DNA of 64,000 bases from Datisca glomerata (lineage: Eukaryota > Streptophyta > Magnoliopsida > Cucurbitales > Datiscaceae): contig QANY01008895.1 in the NCBI GenBank assembly GCA_003255025.1, positions 1-64,000 of the forward strand, written 5' to 3'. The notes beneath the pieces are model-generated. The model ran no database searches. It was not told the DNA's origin and worked only from the letters and a program-made list of their open reading frames with translations. Every line of letters starts with the position of its first letter. Positions within the stretch are counted from its first letter, which is position 1. Shown here in pieces: positions 43,634 to 56,920 of the stretch. Made by a program: the position numbers and the translations under genes.

Positions 43634-46598
43634 TTAAGCGTGTGAGAATCTTGTAACTTATCCATGTAATAAGACTGATGTGGTTCCCATCAATTAGAGT
43701 GGCTTTTTTTGTTAGGTGGTTTTTTTTGTCTGGTAGGTTAATTAACAAATATTTGATCTAATGGAAGTTTAATAATCATGTAAGTTCACAAACAAAAGAG
43801 ACAGATGGTACTATATTAATTGATTACCTCACAAAGTCATTTCTCTAAATAGTTGATTTTACAATTTACATGTTTTTATTAATTGCGTTTTGTTAGACCA
43901 TATATCATACGTTAAAATGAGGGCAATGATGACACACTTACACTTTTTTGTCAAAGGGTGGTAATGAAAATTTTGTGATGATAGAATTCTAATATAGCAC
44001 GTAGAGATAAAATCTTATAATGATCATTTGAGCTATTAACTTTGATTTGGTTGACGACAGACTTGATTTCCCTGTAAGTTTAGAAAAGTAAAATTTTTGT
44101 TGTAGGTAATCTATTTTAATTAAGAAGTTGTTTACTTGTCCATTTAGCCATTTTGTTTTTGTTTTTTTTTCTGACAATTCTAAAAAAAATAGTAAATGAG
44201 CGAGCAATTACTCTCTCCCTTTATTCTTAAAAATTCATTAAACTAACCATTAATTAAGGATAAGAAAAGTAATACTATTTTAAGAACTTTAAGATTGCGC
44301 ATAATGTTTTGAATACTTATTTTTTATTATATGATATAAAAAATAAATAAAAAATTTAAAAAAAAGTGATACTTTAATATAAAATACCAGCCTCCTTCAG
44401 TACAAAATAAAAGTGGTAATCCTATTATTAGTTTGGGAGTTATACATTAAAGACTTACAAGGCATTCAGAATCACACAGATATGCTATACTTTTATCCCA
44501 AATATATGTTATAGTCACGTACAATTATTATTCTCATGCATGTTGCTCAGCATGCACTAAATATAACTCTTTAATATGGTAACAACTTAATTAGTATATA
44601 TTTTTCAAGTTGTCCGATCCTCATGTTCTGTCCCTACCATATTGTTGTCTACCATTTGTGTTGAAGACTTTTTTTTTATATGAAGATGAACTTTGTTACG
44701 CCTTCTCTAATGTGGGTTCATCAAGTTGGTTAGGGAATTTTCACGTTAGTTGTCATTTGAACACAGTATATAAGAGATCAAACGCTCTCAAACCATGCTT
44801 TCAATCACCAGACTGAAATTTGACGTTTTAGAATTTTATATTACGTGATCATATATATACTATATCAATTGTCACATCATGATGAAAATACTAATTGGAG
44901 AATCAATTCTTATAATTGATAAGATGAAAACCTATTTTCAAATCATTTTTTGATAACTTATATTTTTTGTTTGATGCTACTAAATTCTGTGGGAATTCTT
45001 ATTTGATTTTGATGTGAATATAAGCAACTTGGTTTCTATCGTGATGGCAAGGATATTTGATTTGCTAAGAATCTACTTTAAAGCAACAAATTATATTTAA
45101 TTCCTATATTGTATTAATCCAACAGGCACGTGAAGAAAAAAACCAGTGAAATATTTGTTCTTCACAATTCAGGGGAAATTGTAAAAAGAAATAGGCTCAT
45201 AGAAAAGTATTTGGAAACTTCAGAAAATTATTAAAAAATTTGGTCCATTTTTACATCTTAATTTATCCGTCTTCAATTACCTGCTTATTGGTTTTCGCAA
45301 AAGAATAAAAAACTACTTATCAGCCTAACTTAATAATAAATTATTAACTGATGCTAACAATTTCTTAAGTTTTGGGTACCAAACTCAACCCTATTTATTC
45401 TAAACTCAGCTATTTTAATCAATTTTATTTTTAATTACTTAAATGTTTTCGATATTATTTATCTTTTTGCATATGTGGATCTTAATATTCTCCTTTTTTA
45501 TTTTTAATTAGTTTGTGGGTTTTGGATTTAACTAATCTTGATATTCACTTTAGTGGATTTGTGATAATAAAATATGACGCTATTGATGCAGTTCATCTTG
45601 CAAACGCCAATCAAATCACATGCCAATTCTAGAAGAGTTAGTGAACAATTCTGAATATTAATGAATAAGTGCCAAGTGTACTTATTTAGTCATAAATAAT
45701 ATATATAAATAATATGGCCCTTGACGTAACAGGACACATGCCATTTATAATCATGTTTCCTCTAAATATTCATTTTCATATGTATTCTGATTATTATGCA
45801 TACCGTAGAAATATCAAATCATTGTATAATATTTTCTGCAATACAGTGTCCAAATTCACATTCCTTCTTATTCAATTAATTTAACTTCACATAACCACAA
45901 GTAAACGCTACTTGACTCGGAGTTAATTATTTTTACTTTAACTTCACTTAATTATTTAATTCGAAGCTAATTATTTTTATTTATTAATGACGGAGGGGAT
46001 GGAGTATTTAATTAATGAATTAAAATAGCATTTTTCTACCTTAAAGACGGAATTAACGCTGGAAATGTGAGTAAGTGGAGGCTGCACCAGGAACCCAAAT
46101 GGGCATCTAATCACTCTCCAATCATCTTCAATTATAACGTCAACCAACATAAGGGACATTTGTTTCATCAAATTGCAGTCACCTACTACAATTTGTCTGA
46201 CCATTTTGTGAAAATTATCAAGGGTTTTGTGCCAAATTAAAAATGCATTATATCAACTTTATATATATATATATATATATATGATTGNATATTCACAAAT
46301 TATTATCCTACATCACTTAAATCATATCTTGTAATGTACTTTATGGCACCTATGTCGACAAAAGACCAATAGCGGATCTGAATGAGGGGGTCTAGTATGA
46401 TTGTCTGAACTTGAAAAAAGTTCGCTACTTTTTTGCAAAGAAAATTCAGAAGGTTAATTGCAATGTGAAATAAAAATATGGTAATACTGAATCAAACTTA
46501 ACTATTGTCATGAAATTATAGTGAATAAAAAGCAAGTTATAAATTTCGTAATGCAATTAATAATGTAATTATCCCACATAATGAATTTGAATATACTG
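43634..46598. other. AT-rich intergenic DNA, no gene seen
   Basis: Upstream of the UMAMIT-like gene and left of the next copia. Short open frames (for example 44610-44816 plus and 46204-45977 minus) show no recognisable domain. An AT microsatellite lies at 46261-46282, with an N at 46288. Confidence 0.4.
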
Positions 46599-46952
46599 TG
46601 TTAAGGAGAAGGCTAAGGAGAAGCTCAGTAATAATAGAGCTAAGTATATCTCAATAACACTTTATCTCTCTCTCACTTGAGTGTATGTCATTATTGTTAA
46701 GCTGATATCAAACTGATATCATTTTATCAACAACTGATGCTGATATCGGTAAACTGATATCACTTATAAGTTAATTAGTTCCTTAGATAACAGTTTCTAA
46801 CCAACTAGTTGTTACACTGTTGTAAGCCTCTGATCAACATAGTAGCTTGTAATGATACCTCTATAAACACACATTTATATCACTCTCACTCATTGAGAAT
46901 GTGAGTACTGTTATTCTGTCAAATTCTTTACTCGATTATATATTGTTTTACA
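46599..46952 (+). repeat. 5' LTR of the 46599-52563 copia
   Basis: 354 bp, TGTTAAGG...TTTTACA. Contains several repeats of an ACTGATATCA-type palindromic motif at 46695-46765. Confidence 0.92.
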
Positions 46953-48788
46953 TGGTATCAGAGCTTATCAAGACTCACGTCCACAGCTAAACACACAACC
47001 ACATCATGTGGGACTCAGAATAACAGCAGTGTAACAAATCTTAGTTGTGTGTTCCCAAACACATTCAATAGCTCAGTGTCAGTAAAGGTAGAAAAAAACA
47101 ATTATGTCCCTTGGGAGTCGTAGATAGTGCAAATGCTTTTTGGACATGGTTTTGATGAAAGATTAGATTTTGCTAGGATGGTTAAGAGCATTAATGAGGG
47201 AAGGAACTTTTGGAATTGTTACATAATACAATAGTTCTGAAGAAGTATGGTGGTCTCTAGAAAGGAACTTTGCAAATCACTCCAAGGCAAGATTCTTGCC
47301 ACTCAGAGACTCACTACAAACTGACAAGAAATGGAGTGATTCTATAACACATTACTATAATAGAATGAGGAGGACAATAGATGGTCTGACTGCAGCTAGT
47401 CAAACAATCAATGATCAAGAACTAATTTCTTATGTATTAAATGGTCTTGGATCAGAATTTGATCCAATGGTAGTCAACATAATAACAAGAGAATGAGAAC
47501 TTGATCTGGATGAAGTCTAGTCATTGCACATGTGTCATGAAAACATGTTGAAAAAGCAACACCTAGAAATGATAGCAAGTCTCAAGATGAGTGTAAATAT
47601 GGCTACAAACACAAACTTCAAAAGATAACAGAATGGAACGTAGCAAAATGAAAACAAAAACTTCAATAGAGGACAAAACCAGTTTAACATAGGAGGTTTA
47701 ATGGAAGATGAGAAGGAAAAGGAAAGAATAGATTCATATGTCAAGCGTGTGCAAAACTTGGCTACAATGTAACAGTGTGTTATTACAGGTATGAAAAAAA
47801 CTCTTTTCATGGACAAAACAATTCACAACAACAAAATACCTACTCAAACTCAGGACCCTCAGCCTATATGGTCTCACTAGTAGTCTATATGACAACCCTT
47901 GACACAGTTAGTGACATGGCTTGGTATGCTGACAGTGCAATAACCAATCATATCACTGTTGATCTTGGCAATCTTAATCTAGCACATGGATATGGAGGTA
48001 ATGATAAACTGGCACTTAAGAATAGTAAGCAACTTATCATCACACTTATTGGCTCTTCGTTATTACCTCTTCCTAGCAAAAAATGTATTACTAAATCTAA
48101 AAACAATACTTAGGATACCAGAAATAAAGAAAAACCTAATTTTTGTTCCTAAACTAACACGGGATAATGATGTTTACATTGAGTTTCACTCTGATTCTTG
48201 TTTGGTGAAGGAAAAAACAACATGAGTAATCTTGTTGCAGGGAATACTTGAAGGAGGACTATACCTGCTGGCTGATCCTAATATTAAAAAACTATTAGCT
48301 CTCAACTACAACATTCAAAGTAGTCAAATTACTTCTAAATATATCTCAACGTCTGAGTCTAGAAATAGCTTTGTAAAAGGGATTTGTGAGTTCCATAGTG
48401 ATATGTCTAAATGTCAATCTTGTTAAGATTGGAAACTATAAAGATTCAATTTTTGTCTTGAATAAAAATAAATTATTGTCTTCCAAATTAGTTGAATCTA
48501 ATCAGAATACTTTTCCCTGTCATGATATATTTTCTAGCTTAAATGGTTATGACACTTATGAAGCATCATTTACAACTAAACATTATACTGTGAAAAATCT
48601 GTGTTAGACATGAATGATGCAAATACTTATAATAAGATATGACACCAAATGCTAGGACATCCCTCATAAAAAATACTCACCCAAATACATGTTGATTTTT
48701 TGAGACTTACCCCAAACCTGTTGTTAGCATATATAGTAAATGTGAATGTAGTCAAGCAATCGATCTAAATACACATGTACTAAATATA

Positions 48789-49102
48789 TGCTTTATGTTA
48801 TCCCACATCGATTGTAGATGAGGATCTGTCTGTGCTTATATACATGTTGGGCCTCTCTACCTAACACCAATTGATTTTGGATTGGAATCTAATATGGTAT
48901 CAGAGCTTGATTCTATGTTACCTCAGGCTCGATCTCTGTTTGTCTTTGTCTCCGTCTGTGCATGTCTAACTCATGACATTCCATGTGAGGGGGTGTTAAG
49001 AAATGTTATCCCACATCGACTGTGGATAAGGATCTGTTTGTACTTATATACATGATGAGCCTCTCCACCTAATACCAATTGGTTTTGGGTTAGAATCTAA
49101 CA
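48789..49102 (+). mobile_element. TRIM nested in the copia GAG-pre-integrase region
   Basis: 314 bp. The left LTR is 48789-48894 (106 bp) and the right LTR 48994-49102 (109 bp). They share blocks such as TGTTATCCCACATCG and GAATCTAA. TGGTATCAGAGCTTGATTC follows the left LTR (48895 on) as primer site and GTGAGGGGG (48985-48993) precedes the right LTR as purine tract. The 99-bp interior codes for nothing. It splits the copia reading between SQAIDLNTHVL and FLDDYSRFSW. Flanks do not show an obvious 5-bp duplication. Different in sequence from the TRIM at 31976-32411. Confidence 0.88.
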
Positions 49103-51624
49103 CCTATCAACATAAGGCTTTAAATACTATATATGCTTCCTTGATGATTACTCTAGATTTTCATGGTTGTATCCATTAAAACTAGAATCAGGAGCCTTAG
49201 AGGTTTTCGTCAGTTTCAAAACTATGCTTCAAAAGCAATATCAGAAAACAATCAAGATATTTCAGTCAGATTGGGGTGGAGAGTTTAGGACTTTTGCCAA
49301 ATTATTACAAAGCCAAGGAATAAGGTTTAGACATCCATGTCCTATTCATCAGAAAAATGGAAAAGTAGAAGGAAAGCATAGACATGTAGTATAAATGTGA
49401 CTCACTCTCTTAGCTCAATCTTCCATGCACTTATCCTTCAGGTGGAAAGCCTTTTAGACATATATCTATCTAATAAATAGACTCCGTACACATATTATGG
49501 AGTTCTTATCTCCTTATCAGAAGTTGTACCATAAAAAACCAGATTATACTCAACTAAAAGCTTTGGGATGTGTTTATTACCCTCATTTAAGACCTTACAA
49601 CATACATAAGTTGGATTTTCACCATACTTGAACCTATTTTTAGGCCATACAAATGAACATAAGGGTTATAAATTTTTTCATAAGTCATGATGGTTGTATA
49701 TCTCTAGAAATGCCATGTTCAATGAGTATTACTTTCCTTATCAACATATGTTTCCTTTATCTCAATCTCAAAAAAATTCTAGTTCTGCTATAACATTTTT
49801 AGAAATTCCTTTCATTTTTCTTTGTTAAATTCTCTACCTGACTCACATCATCAGGATAAGTATAGGCACCTTTCTCTGGTAGGTAATACTAATATAAATA
49901 TAAATATTTATCAACAAATTGATATTGGAACTTTAATTAATATTATTATCTTTGATGTACCTAGTATAACTGATTTTCCCTCTATTTCTAATAATCTGGT
50001 CATAGATCTACCCATTGAATCCATAAATCAACCTCAACCACAAATCACCACCACCATCTTCATACACCTAATGTAAACAAGATCCAAAAACAACATCTTC
50101 AAACAAAAGGCCTTATCTATGACTAAACACCCTTCAGACACTTTGTCTTTACCAAGTAAGCCAAAATCAGTAAAATAAGCTCTTGCTAATCCTAAGTGGC
50201 AGAGGGAAATGCTTGAAGAATACATTGCCTTAATAAAAAAATCAAACCAGGGATTTGGTGGACTTTCAACCTCCTATGTCAGTTTTAGGTAACAAGTGAG
50301 TTTTAAGCTGAAATTTGAATCTTGAAGGCCGTAACCAAAGGTATAAGGTTAGATTAGTAGCCAAGATTTCTCAGCAAACAATTGGTTAGACTTTACAGAG
50401 ACTTTCAACCCTGTCATTAAGCCTACCAGTATAAGAACTAATCTTCATTTGGCAGTGAGTTTTGGTTGGGAAGCAAGGAAACTAGATGTCAATAATGTCT
50501 TCATTAATGACATTATCTGTGAGACAGTGTATATGGCCTAACCAGAAGAGTTTGAAGAGAATAATAAGCTTTATCATGTTTGCAGACTTAGAAAAGGGTT
50601 ATATAGCCTTAAGCAAGCCCCTAGAACTTGATATGATAAATTTAAGACAATTCTTATACAATTGGGTTTCTCAAATGCTAAGTATGATACCTCCCTAGCT
50701 ATTTGTGTTTCATAATGCATTAGATATTATTTTCTTCTTATTTATGTAGATGATATATTGATCATTGGTAATAATTCTCACCTGTTGCATAAATTGATTA
50801 CAGATCTGAACAAATCTTTTGCACTAATAGATTTGAGAACTATAGGGACAAGAGTGGCCTCTATTTGTCTCAAATCATGTACACAAAAGAGTTGCTTAAA
50901 AGAACTAAGATGGAAAGAGTTAAACCTGTACCATCACTAGGTTTTGTTTAAGTCATTCTCTCTTTGACAACAGGTGAACATATGAAAGATGTGACCTTAT
51001 TTAGAAGTATAGTTTGGGTTCGACAATACCTTTCTCTAACCAGACCAAACATTGGATTCATGATGAACAAACTGAGTTAGCTCTTTAACAAACCTACTGA
51101 GTTGCATTGGAAGGCTTGCAAAATGATACTCAAGTACTTAAATGGTACTATCACAGGAAGAATTCATCACAAGCCTTCACATCATTGGTTTTACAAGCCT
51201 ACAGAGATGTAGATTGGGCAACAGAACCTAGATGATATGAGGTCTTCTAGTGCCGACATGATTTTCTTGAGAGGAAACTTGTTGTCTTGATCTTCTAAGA
51301 AATATAATGTGATTGAAAGGTCTAGTGTAGAAAGTGAATACACGTCTTGCCAAATGCCGCAATAGAGATTGCCTGGTTTCAAAGTTTACACTTGAGTTAT
51401 GTTTTCATCTGAGACAACCTCCAAATTTATGAGTTGATAACACCAATGCCATTTTACTAGCCTCAAACCCGATCCTACATGCCAGAACTATGAACATAGA
51501 GCTTGATATACAGTTCACGAGAGACAAAAGTGCAAAACAGACAACTTGACATTTGATTTGTTTCTTCAACTGACCAACTAGCAGACGTACTCACCAAAAC
51601 CTTATCTACTCCGAGGTTTTTGTA

Positions 51625-52150
51625 CTCAGGCCTCATTTGGCAGTCAAGATAGTACTGTACTAAATCTATCAGATTGGACTATATTGTATTGTATTAGATT
51701 AAATAGTGCAGTCCAATGTTTGGTGCTATATCGGTTAAAAAACCATACTACTTGTGCATTGTTTGGTACATGATAGAACTAGATTGTAAAATTATTTTTT
51801 ATCATTTATTCATGAATTTACATGTTATTTTGCATTTCCAATCACAAACAAAAATATTTCATATTTTCAAGTAGACAATACATTCCATTATTAAAAATTC
51901 TTTAAAATATATAAAGAACAATTTAATAGACATTCAGTTATTAAATAAAATGAGAATATTATATAAATATGTGAAAAATAGCATACCAAAAGAAAATCTC
52001 AATGATGATGACCGTATTAGTTAATACGGTGATATGAGAACTAGTTACTATGACCATATTAGCTAATATGGACAGACTGTCAAACCAAACACATGATAGT
52101 ACTAAAATATTATTATCCAATCTTTTAATATTGCCCAGTACTACAGTAAA
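51625..52150. mobile_element. MITE-like insertion near the 3' end of the copia
   Basis: The copia reading LSTPRFLY breaks at about 51625 and resumes with ELKVQAQGDSIPLSLERGC from about 52155, so roughly 525 bp is foreign. The insert starts CCTCATTTGGCAGTCAAGAT and near its right end has GACAGACTGTCAAACCAAAC, both typical of plant MITE ends. GTACTCAG and GTACTACA beside the ends could be a duplication of hAT length. Two short palindromes lie inside (52012-52029 and 52054-52071). Exact ends are uncertain. Confidence 0.5.
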
Positions 52151-52208
52151 AAAAGAACTTAAAGTCCAAGCTCAAGGTGATTCCATCCCTCTCTCACTTG
52201 AGAGGGGA

Positions 52209-52563
52209 TGCTAAAGAGAATCTTAATAATAGTGGCTAAGGAGAAGCTTAGTGATAGTAGAGCTAAGGATATCTCAATAACACTCAATCTCTCTGTCATC
52301 CGAGTGTATGTCATTGTTGTTAAACTGATATTAGTTTATCAGCAACTGATGCTGGTATCAATAAACTGATATCAATTAGCAGTTGGTTAGTCGCTTAGAT
52401 AACAGCTTCTGACCAACTAGTTGTTACATTATTGTAAGCCTCTGATCAGCATCGTAGCTTGTAATAAAACCTCTATAATACACCTTCATATCAGTCTCAT
52501 TCATTAAGAACGTGAATATTGTTATTCTGTCAAATTCTTTACTCAATTATGTATTCCTTTACA
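52209..52563 (+). repeat. 3' LTR of the 46599-52563 copia
   Basis: 355 bp, starts TGCTAAAG and ends CCTTTACA, almost the same length as the 5' copy and alignable along its whole length. Confidence 0.92.
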
Positions 52564-55500
52564 CTCAGCCCAACAATTCTCGGACACATTAAGATTGAGT
52601 GAGACACTTTAAGATTGAGTTTATTCGTTCAAAAAAGTGTGTATGTTAACTAATTATCTTAAATTGTGTATGTTATTACTTATAAATGATGTAAAATGGA
52701 TAAAAAATCAATATAATAATTAATATTATCAGCACTAACTAACTAAAATATATGAAGTTTGGAATTAATCTCAATTTTAACTTCTTTTGAGTGTCACATA
52801 ACAAAAAATAAATTTTAATTTTTTCTTTATATTTTGAATTAAGTTAAATTACTTAGACAAAAGAAAGAAAAAGCATGAAGCTTAATTAGGTTTCTCGCAT
52901 AGGATGGAAACTAGAGTATGTTTACTCCTAACAAAATGATAATGGGAGATAAACTCATGTCAAGCAAGTATTAGCAGGGGATGAGCTAGAAAAATCTTTT
53001 ACTGCGTTATTTTCTTTTACAATCTATTTTATAAAAAAGTTATTTGAATTCTTAATCCAAGGTTTGAAGTTCCATTTACCTCAACATGCCTTTTTGAAAT
53101 TAAAAGAAGATTGTGAATTTCTTAATTTCGTTAAAAAAATTAGGAAAATATGAAAAAGTAAATTGAGTATTGAAATCGAGGAAGAAGAGTTGCTGAGCAA
53201 GGTTAGAGATTTAAGTGATGTTAAAAAAAAGAGAACTAAACCTGACGTAAAAAAAGACTCAACTAAAACTTTTAGTGGGGTTGCACTTAAAATTTTAGTG
53301 GATTATAAACTAAAACAAGTTAAAAATAAAAAGAATTGTAGATAAGATGTGAATTTTTTTCAGTCTTATTATCCAATCAACCGCTTATTTATAAATAAAA
53401 AAATGCTTTACTACTGTAGTATTATTTTTTTTAATTATTATATTAATAATGATAAATAAGTTTAACTCTGTGATCTTATGACTTGATCTAAAGATTTATT
53501 ATTGATCACTTGATGTTCACTCGAAACATATAAATTCTGGGCTCTACTACAGTATAGGAACTGTGCTTAATATGAGCATAAAATATCTTTGGATTATCTC
53601 ACGTGAAGTCTACTAGCGATGATCTAATGACCAATAACAGCACAATTACTGTGCTGTAGAATTTTCTATAAATTGTTTGTCCAGATTTTTTAAATACCTA
53701 AGATATTTCGAGTTTTGAGTGAAGAGAGGAAAAGAGAGCGAGAGAGAGAGTGGACAAGGTTATTTTCGGGGCCATTTGAATGGGTTCAATTAAAAATGTG
53801 TGCTACTACTTACACTACATAGAATGAAGACACTGAAAGAGTGGAGTAGAGGGTGTTATTACATGTCGATGTCGGGATTTTTCAAGGCAACTCCAAGAGA
53901 TAGAAAACGATGATTTTACTTTTTGATTTTACTTTATTTAAGTTTGAAGACAGCAGGGATGCGTAAGACTCCACTTCATTAGAAAAAAAAAACAAGTTTT
54001 CATGGTGGTACCCCATATATAAGAGTGATTTTTTAATTAGTTTTTTTTTCTGTTTCTTTTCAATTAACAATGCCTTAATTTTTTTTGTTTAATATATATT
54101 TTTCTCTGTTTACTTTGTTGGCTTCATTGAGAAAGTTGGATTAGGTTAGAATAATAGGATGATTTTGCTAGCTAGAAAACACAATAGCTTTTAGTTTCGA
54201 ATTATATGAAGACAATGAGCCATAATAACTGACTTGTCAAAGCTATAATTCTACGGGAATTCAAAAATATTCATGACTCAAGCTTAAATATTTATAGTGT
54301 AAATGTTAGGCTTAATTATTACGTCAAGTCTTCTTATCATATACCTCAAATAAAATTATATAAATTTACTTGGTAAAAATTGTGATAATCGTGAGTTTTT
54401 TCAAAGCCTCAAACTAGCTAGTTGTTTCTTTCATCTGATTAACTTTATATAAACTTTCTTGTGACAAAAACTCCTTATAACCTTTCAATATTTTGTTTAT
54501 ATTGTAATAAACTTGCTTGAAAGCAACCCTCTTATGTTAAACAAAAGTGCTTGCTAGATAACTAATATACAACAAAATAACTAAGTTAATTTGGCTCCAT
54601 CACTAAGGCCAACTTAGACTCATGCAATTTTAAAAAATATGTGATGAATCCTCTGATTTACAGACCACTTGGGTATAGATGCAAATTTTGATCGTATGTC
54701 ACAATCGCGCACAAAATTTTTAACCTTGTATACTAAGGTAAATCAAATGTTTTTTTGCCTCCATTGTGAATTGAAACAACAGAGGAAGATAATTACTCAC
54801 AGGTTACATGCTCAATCACTAAGTTGACCTCTGAGAAAGATCATTAGTTTTAATTTTTATATATTTCATGAATATTAGAATTTTTTTGTTGATCCCATAG
54901 GAGATACCTAGACTAAAAATAAGTCTAATATGGTAAGATAGCTTGGCTTTCTCTCTGTCATCATCTAAGCCATAACCAAATAAAGAGAGATTAACGCTTA
55001 GTTTTATAATACTAATAATAATAATAAATTATATAAAATTGTCACTATGAATAATACATGCAATCAATCATAATATATTGGCCCGCAAAGAACACCGTTC
55101 TTTTGTTCTGCCCTTTTATACATATGTTAACCTAATTATTTTTTTAGAACCCATGAAAATAAAAGCATTTTTTTTTTCATAAACACACAAAGCTCAAAAG
55201 CTTTCTCCTTTTCATTCCCACCTTCAAAACATCATCTCATGTTCTTCACATCCCTTTTTCTACATTTAGAGTAAGTTGAACCCAACAAATAACCATAAGA
55301 TGTTTGAACTAAGATCAAAGTTGCTGATCTTTTGCTCAACATTTTTACAATCTTTTCAAATTGTAAATCTTTGACCAAAAAAGACCATTATAATTGAAAG
55401 AAAAAGTAGAAAATGTTCTGGTCAAAGATTCTTTTTTTTTTTTGCTATTAACCGTCCCATGAATCCTTTTCTTTTGATGTATTTATAACCAATCATGTCT

Positions 55501-55674
55501 TTGCTTTTTCACCCATTTTAAGGGAACTTTTTTGTAAACACTAATCGTCCGTTAATTAGATTGTAAAGAACCAATTATCTTCTTAAGGAAATAATTTGCA
55601 TGTTTGGATGAACACCCTTCAATAGAAATGATGTTTTGTTTTTTTATAAACTCAAGATTAAAATTGTAGGATTG
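52564..55674. other. AT-rich intergenic DNA, no gene seen
   Basis: Open frames are short and lysine-rich or low in complexity (for example 53163-53345). GAGA runs lie at 53735-53750. Nothing recognised. Confidence 0.4.
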
Positions 55675-56920
55675 ATATGAAAACTCAAAACGGGGTGAAT
55701 TGAGTGATCATGTTCAAATTAATTTTTTTTGCACTCAAGTAGAAAATAAATGTTCAAGAATGAACTTCAATGTTTCACGAGTTTAACTCTTAAAAAGATA
55801 AATAAGTAATAGATAAAAGTGTTGAAATAAATAATGCTTGTGATAACATAAATGCGAAAATATAAAGCAAGTAAATAAAATAATTACGGAAACCATAAGT
55901 GCGAATATTAAATTGTGAAAATTAGGTGCAAAAAATAAATAACACAAAATAAAAGGAGAAGAAGGAGAAGAAGACAGGCACACGATATTTTTACGTGGTT
56001 CGAAAAATTCTATCCCTACGTCCACGCTTCAAGGTCACCTTAGAGATTTTAAATCTCACGATCTTCTTAAAGGTGAATATCAAACCTTACAAACCCAATT
56101 TACTTTATGGGTGCCAACTAAACCTCACAAGGCAATGTGTTTCGATATTAAGTAACCCCTTAGAATAACTCTCTCAAAAGAGTAAAATCCCCAATCTAAG
56201 CTCACAAAAAATAATAATCTTGCTCACTCAAAAAATTTATAAGTATAAAGCTCAAAATATTAAGAGAGATTTAGGAGAGTATTGGGAGAGTTTTAAGAGC
56301 AAGTCTCTTGGCTATGAATTTGTGTTTTGTGAATAGAAATGTGGTGTATTTATAGAGAAGATGGAGGTTTGGGTTTATGAGAAAAAATTTCAAATTTTAA
56401 ATATAGACAAAGGAAATGACATTCCATCCTTAATAAGGACACAAAATCCTTGACCAAAAAGGCAAGAAAAACTTTTACCCAAAATAATACAATATGGTCA
56501 AAAACTATTTGGGTAAACTCCATATCTCTTTATCTGCTTGAAATTGAAACTTACTTTATTTGTGCTTTGTCATTATATCCATCTCATGTATTTTGTCTAT
56601 CGTACAAGAGTATTTTTTTGTATTTAGGATTTTTATGGATGTAGAATTATTTAAGGATGATTATTCCTAAATAAATTGAGCTTTAATAAAGGCAAATAAA
56701 ATGAGTAAGCTCCTAATAAAAATTACAGTAACTAGATATCTCCATGATCTTCAATCTTCATACTCTATGAGCTCCTATGAAAATAAGTATTTGCATGATC
56801 TTCAATTGGAATGTCTTGTGTTAATTTTTTCAATGGCCTCTGCAAACTTGATTAAATTTATTAGCAACGTTAATATTTTATCATCATCAAAAGTCATCTC
56901 ATAGAGATATAGAGCTAAAA
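55675..56920 (-). repeat. 3' LTR of the large copia
   Basis: 1246 bp, begins TGTAGGATTGATATG on the plus strand. Matches 61828-63090 along its length, with many substitutions and small indels. Confidence 0.9.

Larger units (their letters stand above)
46599..52563 (+). mobile_element. Full-length degenerate Ty1/copia carrying nested insertions
   Basis: 5965 bp with LTRs at 46599-46952 and 52209-52563. TGGTATCAGAGCTT at 46953 is the primer site and TTGAGAGGGGA (52198-52208) the purine tract. Gag is near 47296-47496 (SITHYYNRMRRTIDGLTAAS). Protease remains (WYADSAITNHITVD) lie near 47920. Integrase is at 49150-49394 (LDDYSRFSWLYPLK, QSDWGGEFRTF, HQKNGKVEGKHRH). Reverse transcriptase pieces run 50280-50940 (VYVDDILII region at 50745) and RNase H pieces 51190-51600. 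Two later elements sit inside (48789-49102 and about 51625-52150). Stops and shifts throughout. No clear target duplication was found. Confidence 0.9.

Noticed and set aside
45977..46204. Minus-strand frame of 75 codons (DDWRVIRCPFGFLVQPPL)
   Set aside because: No recognised domain, promoter or splice context; frames of this length are expected by chance here.
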